This document shows, one piece after another, positions 44,414 through 61,649 of a stretch of DNA of 64,000 nucleotides. The DNA lies in the NCBI GenBank assembly GCA_037389465.1, contig JAZARR010000174.1:1736001-1800000 (forward strand), written 5' to 3'. A program made the position numbers and the translations under genes. Under the pieces are notes generated by a model. It was not told the DNA's origin. It did no database searches and saw nothing but the letters and a program-made list of their open reading frames with translations. This DNA is from Baylisascaris procyonis. Lineage: Eukaryota > Nematoda > Chromadorea > Rhabditida > Ascarididae. The stretch's first letter is position 1. Each line of letters starts with the position of its first letter.

Positions 44414-47400
44414 GGAATAATATAGGACAGGCGTGAAAATATAGGATCGGCGTATCATTTGCACCTGTTCTCTGCATTCTCTGTAGTCACTGAGTAGCAC
44501 TATTTGCTTAAAATCATTGATTGTTTACTAACAGCTGTGTACTTTGCAGCATCTAAACAACAAGAAAGGCAGATCGGTGTATCAATTTGAAGTATTACCA
44601 TATACTTTCAACATGAACTGAGTGGAACCACATTACCTCTCACTGATTTTTTAAACCACGCGAACATGATAAACCATATTGTTTGGAGTGCATGTTTGTA
44701 ACATACAGCACAGGCTTGCAGTGGCATTATTTCTCAGAAATGTTTCACTTCATTTAAACGTTCATCTAAGGCAGCGACTATACATTAGTAGTTGTCTCTT
44801 CATATCATATCTGCTCCGTCTCATTTTATTAGTGTCGTTGATGAACATCCACATGGAAATGATGTAGTATGGAAATAGTGATGCACAGTGATGGAAGCTT
44901 AAAATGCTCATCGCATTGAGATGTGGAGAGTATGTAAAAGAAGTTTTCTTGGCTTTCGATGCAGTGTGCACCGACACCCGTGGCGACAAATTGTACAGCA
45001 GTACCGACGGAGAGAATAAGGATGGTGATGACTCCCACGTCATCCACTTACTAGTAATAAAGGAGACTTCATGCAGAAAGAATGTAATGGCATATGACTT
45101 CACTCATCTGCCTATCTCATCTACGCATGCAGCCATTCTCATTATGCAGTAACATCAGCGACAGTGAGAGTTTTCACTATGCTCTTATCACCCACTAATC
45201 GAACGCATTAGATACCTAAATATTATTTAATGGCATAGCAGTTTTTTCAGTTGACAGCGGTGGTGAGAGTATATAAATTTCATTCTAGGGTCTGAAAGTA
45301 ATCAACACCTCGCATAAGTACCAGCAACTATATCACCTGTGTCTAGCCTCTGGCATGGGGTTGTGCTCCTCAATGATATTCGGCTAGGGATTAAATTTTT
45401 GTTAACTGCGAGATCTCATATACTTTTTGGTAGTTTCTCCTCTGAGGAGAACGACTCTGCGTGATGGCATCAAAGGATTGAGCTGCGTCAATATCATCGG
45501 ATACGAAAGAAACACCGTTATGTTGCTATGGAACAATTTGTTGTTGATTTCGCTATCGGCGATCGACGGTGGTTTATCTTCAAATAGTCGTCATCTCTCA
45601 ACATTTGTGGTGCATCAAAAAGAATTAAAATTGCACTATGTATTCTTCACTACGTAAGCCCACTAAGATGCTTTTGCATAACGGTATCGTGACTAGACTC
45701 CCGCTTAGCATTTTTGTCCAGCGATGGTTCTGACGACGACCTGAAAGTTGGCAATCCCGTTTTCGTAAGACCCATTCTTGAAAGGTGCTCAGTGCGGTGG
45801 TACTCTTCAAACACCTACACCACACTATACACCTTCATGAAAGGGAGCAGTTAAGATAAAGACAGACCTCGTCGAGTCCGAGAGGTGGACGAGGTAGGGG
45901 AAAGAGTGGGGATGAGAGGATGAAGGAGGCTAGCAACGAGCAACGTGTCATCCTTGTGACGGTTTTTGTATATTCGTAGAGATGTGCTTCACAATTTTTG
46001 CCGAGCGAAACCACTCTAAACGATCCTTGAAACTATGAAACAGTATACTGTTTGCTTGCTGCCGCCTATGCATGCACATATAGGCAATCCTTTAACCTTT
46101 CTTGCAATGTCTTTTTTCGATGTAACCAGGTGAACAAATTTCGAAAATACTATCGGCCTTTTGGCAGAAATGAGATTACTTTGGGCACTTTCCTGAGCGA
46201 AACGAACACTTCCTCATAGGTGCTCTAATTACTTTCAAGAAAAATGTCATTTCTTCTTTTGCAACCACAAACGCCAAAGAATAATCAAGCTTCTACCTCA
46301 GTTGCAATCAGATTGGCCTCATAGGTTCAAGAAAAATGTTAATGCTTCTTTCGAAAACTGCCAAGCGATGCAAAGACCCGAAAGTGCAAATAAGCGAATT
46401 TTTGTTCCTTCCGTGTTCGCGAAAAACATAAGTGCGAATAAGAAATGATCATCCAATGAAAAGGTGTTTATTCTTCACATTTCCATTAGTCTCGATAATG
46501 AAAAGCACATATCATAGGAAATAAATAAATCTAGCGAAGTGAACAGATCAATGAAAAAATTGTATCAACACTTGTGATCTGCTCCAATCCATTAGCGGTC
46601 ATAATGAGTAATCGAGTGACGATAGAAATTAGCAATTCGTTTGCACCGGGTAAGGTATGAGGTTATAGTCACAATCCTGTGGCCATGTCACATGCTCCTG
46701 CAATGTTTTTCAGGTGATTCTCATCAGGGGATTTACATGTACAGCCGCCTTGTGATTTACTGAGTTGCCAAATTCAAGAGGAAGCAGTAAATTTATCACC
46801 AACCGACGACGATTATCTCATTTTCGGTGAGGGGCAGCGAACGAAGCATTAATTGATGAGAAACCTCCCATTTATCTCCACTGTACAGTACAGTAGTAAT
46901 ATGGACTAATGGCTCATTTTTAATTCGTAGAAGTGAAGTCAACTGAGGCTTAAGGCAAAATGCTGAAATATGCTAGCTTGGGTGACTTGGTTGGCGGGCA
47001 ATTATACAAGCGAAAGATCAACTGGAATCATGGATTTTGTCAGCTCATCAGCAGACTGGGCGATCTGTTTACAAAGTATGCCAACAATGGAAGCAGACCG
47101 ACACATACCGACACACAATAATGCATATCGTTAAAAACACTCCCACCTTGTCGTTCAATGGAACTGCTGTTCAAAAAAATTAACGGAAAATTGTTTGGTC
47201 ACGAACGAAATTTTTTATGGAGCCTTTACTAATGATTTTTTTTTTTTGTTTTATTAGTGATGAGCTGAGGCATTTTTTTTCAAAAGTATGATGAAGCTGC
47301 TTTGTGCAGTAAAGAACACACTTATTGGGACCGAAATAGCATTTTGCCTTCGAATAAGTGTAAACAAAGAGAGAAGAACTAATTTTAGAATTAATGGCCA

Positions 47401-47450
47401 AGAATTAGCAATAAAGAAACCAAAATTAAGAATTTAAAAAAGTCACTTAC
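44414..47450. other. Spacer between the two Asn-rich gene pairs
   Basis: It may hold the missing 3' exon of Asn-rich gene 3 on the minus strand, but none could be fixed. A stretch at about 46970-46800 on minus reads open for over 50 codons after a TTTCAG and includes ITTVLYSGDKWEV. Its phase does not match exon 1. Plus-strand ORFs at 44904-45152 and 45427-45657 have no recognisable features. Confidence 0.3.
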
Positions 47451-48044
47451 CCAAGCATTACCAGCTATTCCATTACCAATAAGTATGCAAGTGCCTTGAG
47501 GACAACAGTGCACAACTACCGCAGGCTGAGTGCACAGTACACGTTGATAGCCGTCCGGAATACCGTTATCGCATGGTTTAGAGTGCATTGAGCCTGTGTT
47601 GGGGGGGCCGCGAGGCACATTATTGTTTACGAATGGACTTGAAAAATTTCCACTCGGGTTGAATGAACACATATTGCAGAAATTGTTCGACCCGTTGAAG
47701 TCATTGCGCATCATATTTTGGTGGCCGATGTTGCCATTGCATGGACCGTTCATACGGGCATTTTGATTTCCTCCAAAAGTATTAAAATTGCTGCTAACAT
47801 ATGAAAGATTTTGAGGATTGCATTGGTTGCCAACATTCGATCCGTTAATGTTGTTGTTGTTGCTGTTAATGCCACCACACGACGTGTTATTGTTATTGCT
47901 AAAGAAGTTGTTGAACCTACCGCCACCTTTGCTGTTGTTACTGACGACTGCTCTCATATGCCCATCATTGCCACTGTTGTCAGCAATAAGTGAATGGAAT
48001 GGAGGAAACCGCCAGCTGTTTGCAGTATCCGTGAAACTCCTCAT
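47451..48044 (-). CDS. Asn-rich protein 3 (exon 1)
   Basis: The ATG at 48044 opens 198 codons ending at TGG|GTAAGT, a strong phase-0 donor at 47451. Composition is about a quarter Asn with Gly and Ser (NNNNTSCGGINSNNNNING). A C-terminal part of different character has several Cys and a hydrophobic run (QPAVVVHCCPQGTCILIGNG). No signal peptide is visible at the N terminus (MRSFTDTANSW). The frame would run on to a stop at 47391 if unspliced. The terminal exon was not found. It is head-to-head with Asn-rich gene 4 and probably corresponds to gene 1 of the other pair, although direct sequence similarity between them is mostly compositional. The function is unknown. Confidence 0.68.
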
Positions 48045-48147
48045 AGTATTACTGAAGCCGATTTTATCCAGCTGAGCTGAGGTCTGTCAATAGCGCCCTT
48101 CTATCCGAAATGAAGAAAATTCAATAAGTGAGGTGTGATTCGATTTC

Positions 48148-48157
48148 CTTTTTATAG
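48148..48157 (-). promoter_or_regulatory. TATA box of Asn-rich gene 3
   Basis: TATAAAAAGG on the minus strand, 104-113 bases before the ATG. The longer leader than in genes 1 and 2 leaves room for a different transcription start. Confidence 0.55.
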
Positions 48158-49450
48158 TTACCAAATATGCAAATACTGAAAGTGCAATTTTATGACTGCA
48201 CTTGGAAAATAGCACTATACTTACGTAACGTAACGGTGATTGATCCGTGGCTGTATATGCAATTTTAGTCCTCGCAGTGCTTTCAACTATTAAGTAGTCT
48301 AGAATTTAAAGTGTGTATATATGCAACTCTTTTTATTCTGCTGCTCCAAGATTCAATTTATTCTCTCAGCTGATAACTTCGCCATATTTTCAGTGTAGGT
48401 TCGCTCTTTTCATTGCGGATTCTTAGTGCGGGTTTATATGACCAGCGAAGCCCGCTCCTTGGTTTAGCAACAAACGCAAGGCTGGCTCTACAAAGGATGT
48501 TTGCTATTAACCAGTCGCCCATGCTAAGCGCATATATGTTCCACGAAGAATTGAGTGGACAACTGTCATCCGTAGTTGGATAATTTCGAGTCTCTTCGAA
48601 CCAACTTTTTGCACGTTCACAATGTTTTTAGCACGGAAGCATTTATACATCATGATGCTTAGTTGGCTTGTCTGTTTGAGCTTCTCTTCGTTTGTTTCCC
48701 TCTGTCTATTTTTTTTTTGTTTGATTGCATAAGTTCTTGCTGCCTGGAACAGAACCGATTAAATGGATCTTCCTGAAAGCTCACTTGCACCTTTTAAAAT
48801 AAAATAACAATTAGCATCCATGCAGTCAGTCGCCCTTTCAGATACTTTTCATTACGGCCTCAGTGAAGCTAATCTGTGGAAACAAACTCGTGCCAAAGTC
48901 ATTTGTTCAGCATAGCTTCGTAAGCCATTCTCCACACTTTTTCAACTATTTACGCTACCGGTTGCTCTGCGATGGGCAACATCAAATACCACATCGGTGG
49001 ACGTCCGTATATTCTACTAGGTTTTTACCACATCGTATATTCTACATTTGGCGGCAGTAATGGGCGACTCCGAGGACATTTTTTTCGCACATTCATTTGC
49101 ATAATGCATGCTCACCCAGCCGTTAGATGCATTCCAATATATCGTAATGAGGAAGGAAAGAGGGCAGGAGGAGTAAGGAGGGCAGGAGTGGAATTTGCCA
49201 CCCGTTTGAAGCTGAACTAGCCATTGAAACGACTTTCTGAAGCATTCCGATTTTAGACTTACCTATCACTCTAGGTTAACCATATTTATAAATTTATTAG
49301 CTTTCATGTAGCCAGCGTTCATTGTAGCATTCTACTTATTTACAGAATAGACGCAGATGACTAGTTCCCACAAATTTGAATAAATTTTTCACAGAATTTG
49401 TTTCAAATGTAACAATGCAGATTTCTGCTGAAAACGGAACTAACCATGAA
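48158..49450. other. Spacer between divergent Asn-rich genes 3 and 4
   Basis: Overlapping ORFs of 65 and 82 codons on plus (48863-49220) show no domain or family similarity. I see no supportable gene. It should contain the regulatory DNA shared by the divergent pair. Confidence 0.4.
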
Positions 49451-49460
49451 ATAATAAAAG
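49451..49460 (+). promoter_or_regulatory. TATA-like box of Asn-rich gene 4
   Basis: ATAATAAAAG, 77-86 bases before the ATG. It is a less canonical TATA element than in the sister genes. A GTATATC element a few bases downstream is an alternative. Confidence 0.45.
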
Positions 49461-49536
49461 TGGTATATCTCGTTTCTTTCATTCATTGTGCATCTGCGCT
49501 GCTCATATCAGAGGTCGTATCTCGTTATTCTGTCGA

Positions 49537-50899
49537 ATGGCTGCCTTCAATAGTGGTAACAATGTCGGTTTTGGAGGAGCTGCTAGAAACGGCAACTGGA
49601 ATGGACCGTTCAACGCACCTCCGAATATTTTCGGCAACAACCGCAATCTGAGAATCAATACCGGCAACATGCCCGGTTGGAACACCAACCCCAATCCCTA
49701 CCCCTACCCCAACTTCAATCCCAGCCCAAACTTCAACTTCAACTTGAGCACCAACAACAACGATCCCAATTTGAATAACTTCAACAACACAGTGAGTGCT
49801 TTCAATAATAGCTTCACTAATATGATGAACGCAGTGAACACAATGAACGCAATTAATAATGCACAAAGAATGAATGTGGCGAATGCGTTCAACCGAATGA
49901 ACACTGTGAGGAATGGGAACGAGATGGATAGGATCGTCATGGAGATGAATATGAACACTCAACGAGCATTGAATGCTTTTAATGATCTTAACAGGAATCT
50001 AGCAGGCAGCATTCTTTGTGTTAATCCCAATTTCAACGCTCTACCGAACTGTCAATGGAGAACTACATTCAACAACGATGTAAATTATAGTATGAATAAT
50101 ATTGGCGATTGCTGCATCGATGAGTGCTGCAATAGTCAGTGCAATAATTGCTGGAATTGTGATAGATGCAATAATTGTCCTGGACCGACGAATGGCAGCT
50201 TTAGTATCTCGCAAAGTGGATTCTCCAGCGGGAATCCTGCTGTAAGTTACTTTTTAACTAATTTTTTAAACTTTTTTAATGAGCAGTACTATAAATTAAT
50301 GTGAAAACGGAGTGTATTTTTACTTCAAGCAAGCAAAATTTAAAAAAAAAAAAATTAATATAGAAGCTATTGAACGAGGCGTATTCTTGAGATGAAAGTC
50401 TTGTTCTTCCATTTGCGTCACACTCAAAGGCTTTTATTTAAAGGAGACAAGTGCTGTGAGTGTGAAGCTTTATGTCCGAAATAGGCCCTCTTTCAAAATT
50501 GAACCTATCATAAAGTGCTCTTCGACTTCTTTCAATTTCCGAGGTGATGGGTGACTTCTGTTTTAAATGAGCCTGGTATCAAAAAGCAAATGCATTTACT
50601 ACATTTTTCAATTTGATGAGGAGTACTCAATGTCAGTTGTTATCCCAGGTAACGAAATTTGCCTTATAAACTTCTCGAAGATTACAGAAAGAAGAATAGG
50701 AGAGCGTTGTAACGTTTGCGCCTTAATCAGGGTATCGATCTTCAATAAAAATCAAATAAATGACGATGTTAGGCTAAACGTATCCTTCGGTAATTGAATT
50801 AAGTTCATCAACGTTCATTTTCAGCACAAGTGGTCACGAACGACCTATACAGTGAGACTGCCGAATGGTCAAGTGTATCAGCGCACTATCAATAACTGA
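49537..50899 (+). CDS. Asn-rich protein 4, two exons
   Basis: Exon 1 is 49537-50241 (235 codons) and exon 2 is 50825-50899, joined in phase 0 (GCT|GTAAGT ... TTTTCAG|CAC), giving 259 residues. It starts MAAFNSGNNVGFGG. Parts in order are an N/G/P-rich head with short PYP and NFN repeats (about 1-85), an Asn/Met stretch with coiled-coil-like spacing (about 86-160), and a Cys-rich block of about ten Cys (about 188-225, CCIDECC and CNNCWNCDRCNNC). The C-terminal tail encoded by exon 2 is HKWSRTTYTVRLPNGQVYQR. There is no signal peptide or membrane segment. The Cys spacing matches no zinc finger I recognise, but metal or disulfide binding is possible. It is the best-defined member of the cluster. 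AATAAA lies at 51139-51144. The function is unknown. Confidence 0.82.
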
Positions 50900-53800
50900 G
50901 TTATCATGCAACTATGTAACTGATTGTATAAATTCTAAAAGAGTTGTGCTATGAAAACACAAACTTCCAAACGTCCCTACTGTTCTTAGTTAGCAGTATG
51001 TACCATTCCTTTCATCAATATGCTAATATCATTTCGTATTCTTGCACAATTGATTTCATGGCATTATCATTGTGCATTTAGCGGATTTATTAAAACATTC
51101 CTTAGTAATAATAACAATATTAAAACATCGATAATTTGAATAAAATGCTACCTATTGCTTCATCGAATAGGAAATCATCACTAAAATGTAACTAATAGTG
51201 TATGCAGCTTAATTGCTTTTCATTTCACAACAAACAAGAAACGGTCATTAGAAGCGAGCATTATAATCTTATGCTGTATTACATGCTCCAGACATAATAA
51301 GAACGTAAAACCGCTGCAAAACTTTATTGATTTCTTTTATTTTCAATGCTGCACATTATTATCTAACAAAAAAATGATACGAAAAATCAAGCAAACAAAT
51401 AGGAAACCAGCGATCCTTAAATAAATCGTAGAACTGCGCAATAAAATTCGAAAAAGTAGAACAACGGAAAATGGCATAAGCGATATTTGCTAAGCAAGAA
51501 ATAGACCTCAAAAGTTTCTATACATAGAGGAGGATCAGTAGTTTATGAGAGAAAAAGACTAACGTGGCATGTGTGGTTTTACACCTAGTAGATGCCTGAG
51601 TTATGAAACAGGTACTAACTTTAATTACAACTATGTAATAGTGGGGAAAGTCGAACATATCAAACAAAGCAGATGGAGAGAAATCCTCCTTATCTCGTCG
51701 CATGCATAGATGCACGTTGCGCGGCAGTCATTTTTCTATGAATCGAACGGTGCAAAGCTGAAATCCAATCGGCGCAAATTATATGCAAATTTTTTGCTTC
51801 CGAATGGTCTCGAGACTGATAGATCGATCGTAAAATACGCCAAACGAGGTATACATTTCGTGCAATTATGATCATATCACTGTGCACTGGTTGACGATCT
51901 GAAACTACTAGAACAGACTGGTAGACACATATATATGAGATATGAGGTTGTGATGATATCCGTAACGAAGCAAATCCACAAAACGCACGATGACAATTTT
52001 TCGTAGAAAATTTGCACAGGCGATCTGATCAACTGAGAGATAAATGTTTTGTTTCCTCTGCTATATGATTTGCTGATAATTCAAGGAATTGCTTAATCAG
52101 GCGAGCGGAATTCAAAAAGCGCTTCGTTTCATTTTCACTAATTTTTGCTCTCATCAAATCTTGCATTAGATAGATACTGCGTCAATAAATTAGTAAATAA
52201 ACGATTTATTACAAAGTTCGAAAGCTTGAGGGCGTTGTCAACTAGTTGACTACAAAAAGGAAAGTATTTCTTCCGATAAACAACTCTTCTCATAGAAAGT
52301 TGAAGTGTTCCCCTTTCCGCTTTGGTTAGATATTAATCAATCAATCATTTCGGTCAACAACGACGTTTTTTGTCAAGAGAAGATCTTTCTCTGCAGCAGA
52401 AAATAGCACATTGAAAAGGTGTTTAGTTTTATATGTGTGACCTTTATACCTTGCATTTGAACATATTTTTATGCTCAAATATAAAGACGGGAACTGTAAA
52501 GCTGTAGCAGTTGAAAGCACAGCAAATCCTTTATGCATATGGTTCGAGGAATCGGATCACAATGCATTTTGTGCATTAAGGAGGAAACCACGTGTGCACT
52601 GCATATGGAAGACATCAACCTATAAGACACTGCGTCATACGTCTAAAGTGACCTATTTTTTCACATTTCATGAAGGTAGCAGGGAGGTGAAACAAATTAT
52701 CGTATAAGCATATTGTGAGGTTTTACAATAGGCAAATTTGCATATGAAGCGCAAAACAAGAAAGCGAGCTCTATCTCAAAATAAGCGTTCCGGAGGGATA
52801 AACGCTCGTTCTGGTGCTAGAATTTATAGCCCTATATGGCTGAATGCAATCTTTCCTCTTATCAAAAACAAAGATATTTCCCAGGAGTATGAATGGCTAT
52901 GAGTAACTAAAGAGTGGTCTAAAAATCCTCACAAACCATTACAATATAAAATGCTGAAATTTATGGACTTCAACACCTTTCGCTTAGTTTCAAATTCGTG
53001 AACTTAATAAGCACGGAGCCTACTTTCGAATTGTACAATGACTAAAAATTCACCTTAAAAAGTATCCGACATGAATTAATCACTAGATATACTTTTTTAG
53101 AATCGCCTTTTCCTGCCTTGCGCCTCCTTCTCCTATTGCTAATGAATACAACATATGCCTTATGATTTTATCCGCTAGAACAATCATACTTCGTCTCATT
53201 TAAATGACTTTATCTGCATATTCGCAGTGATAAAAGAGAAGTTCATCTCCGATCAATACTACCATCTCCCATTACGAGAATTAATTTGATTGACTTTTTG
53301 CAGATTTGCATGAGTGATCCCATCAGCCCCTCAGCGCATGAAAATCCGAATGCACAATTTAAATGAAATTTTTGCCACGACTTGCACTTGCCATAATTTA
53401 GCAATTTCCTCTCTTGCTAGATCTTGAGATTGGACGCTTCCGAAGTGGGCAATTTCTTGCTGTCTTAGGCCCAGCTTTAATTACCTCCAAAATTCAATCA
53501 TTGCTCCCACCATACGGGTGCTTGCAAGGTTCCTGGCCTTGCTGATCACCTTTCACTGTTCAGATCCGTGATCACAAGCACGACCTTCACTGTTTGGCCG
53601 GAAGAACCGAGCGGTCTGCCTGAATTTACACTGGTGCGCCGGATAGAACAACTTAATGGAGCCATACTTCCTTTCTAACCTATAAATAGGAGATATGAAG
53701 CAAGCCAAACAAGCCGAATCGAACAATAAAGTTGCCATCATAGGCAACTTGCCATCACATCCGAAGTGGCAACATTTTCCATCATCGTCATCACCTGAGG

Positions 53801-55302
53801 TGATAAGTGAAGCTTCAACGATGCGAAGAGTCAACACATCGGTGCTCAGCAACGTGGCATCGCAGATGCACAAAATTTTTCTTTTCATTCGTCACTTACC
53901 GTATTACTGTTTCAACTATATATTAAAACAGTAGTAATACAGTATTATACAAGATATTATTACCACTGCGGAGTGTGGTTTCAGTGGTATACGGTAAAGC
54001 AGAAAGTCAACATCTTTACTACGTCACTTTAGAAATAAGTGAGCAGTAATCATCACATTTTTCTTCACAATAAAAAAATTTGAGCCAGGAACTCGCCTTT
54101 CGACCTGTGCGAACGATTCTCGATTAGCGAATATACGAGTAAAAGAAACTCTCAAACAACGAGTGGATTAGTGAAGCGCCCTGTACAGAAGACATTCAAA
54201 ACGGTAGAGAATATACTCACTACTTGACAAGAAACGAATGACTCGATAAACAAAATCACTATTGAGTAAGAAATATTCGTAGCAAAATGGAACCTAAAAA
54301 TTATATATGTGATCCCGTCTTTTCCTTATCCCAATTTCTCCACCCCAATATCACTGTTCTCTTTATTACCTCATCACGGACTATAGATCCTTGAAAAAAA
54401 AGTCTGAATTTTTCGTTTGGTGTGAATGACTATGGAAATTGCATTTGCTTAAATCATTTAAATCAGCCTATTATAAAATGCATTTCTTTTATTTGGAAGC
54501 GGGTATGCAAATTTCTTTTTTTTTAATTTTTGTGATCAAATCTTAAAGAGTCAAGAAGTAATTTCTTCATCAAAAGTGATTACAGTAACGTAGAAGACCA
54601 AAAACGGAAAATGACTTCATTGAATTAGCCTAAAATATCAGCTGAACACTACAGCAAAAGCTAGGAAAACTATTTACGGATTGAATCCGCTGACACATAA
54701 AATTGATTCCATTGGCCGAAATCAAGCTCCAGATTTCCATGTCGTTACATATCTTCAAAATCACCGACAATTTTTTTTTATATTCAGGTGCGAATTCCTC
54801 TCATTAACATATATCAAAATCACTGCAATGTTAAACTAGCATTAGGATCCCCCTCATAGCTCTCCTTACCAACACCCTTCGCCCTCCTCTGCTCGAATAT
54901 TCTCAAACGCCTTGTGTACAAAGGTTACAAATAAAACAAACAGTAATGAATGAAGGTAATCATAAAACGATGCCCATTAAACATATCTTCCAATACGACC
55001 GAGATATTATTAAAAAAAGACCGATAAAGGCACAAATTCAAATGACAATCGGTCAAACATATGAGGAAGAGTGGACAGTTGAGCGGTAATGCGAAGTTTC
55101 CAAATGATTAGAAATGGCATTCCGCCCAAATATCATCCAATGAAGGTATTTCTTCATATTCTACATAAAATATTACATACTAAAACTCTAATAATCAATC
55201 TTGTGACAACTATATGCAGCTGAATTGTGCTACAATAGATCGCAATTCATTACTTTAAAACGACTGTTAAAAAAAGAGTGGAAAAGATGATGGTGATAAA
55301 AC
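50900..55302. other. Intergenic, no confident gene
   Basis: A locally GC-richer island at 53553-53934 is open on both strands (111 codons on minus with ATG, 79 codons on plus with ATG). A plus-strand ORF at 52471-52707 also starts with ATG. None has a recognisable domain or splice support. The rest is AT-rich with no visible elements. Confidence 0.4.

Positions 55303-61649
<6,347 letters not shown>

Noticed and set aside
49525..49962. 145-codon minus-strand ORF rich in Val, Ile and His opposite Asn-rich gene 4; similar antisense ORFs lie opposite genes 2 and 3.
   Set aside because: Asn codons (AAY) read backwards give Val, Ile and Leu codons, so these are shadows of the coding strand.
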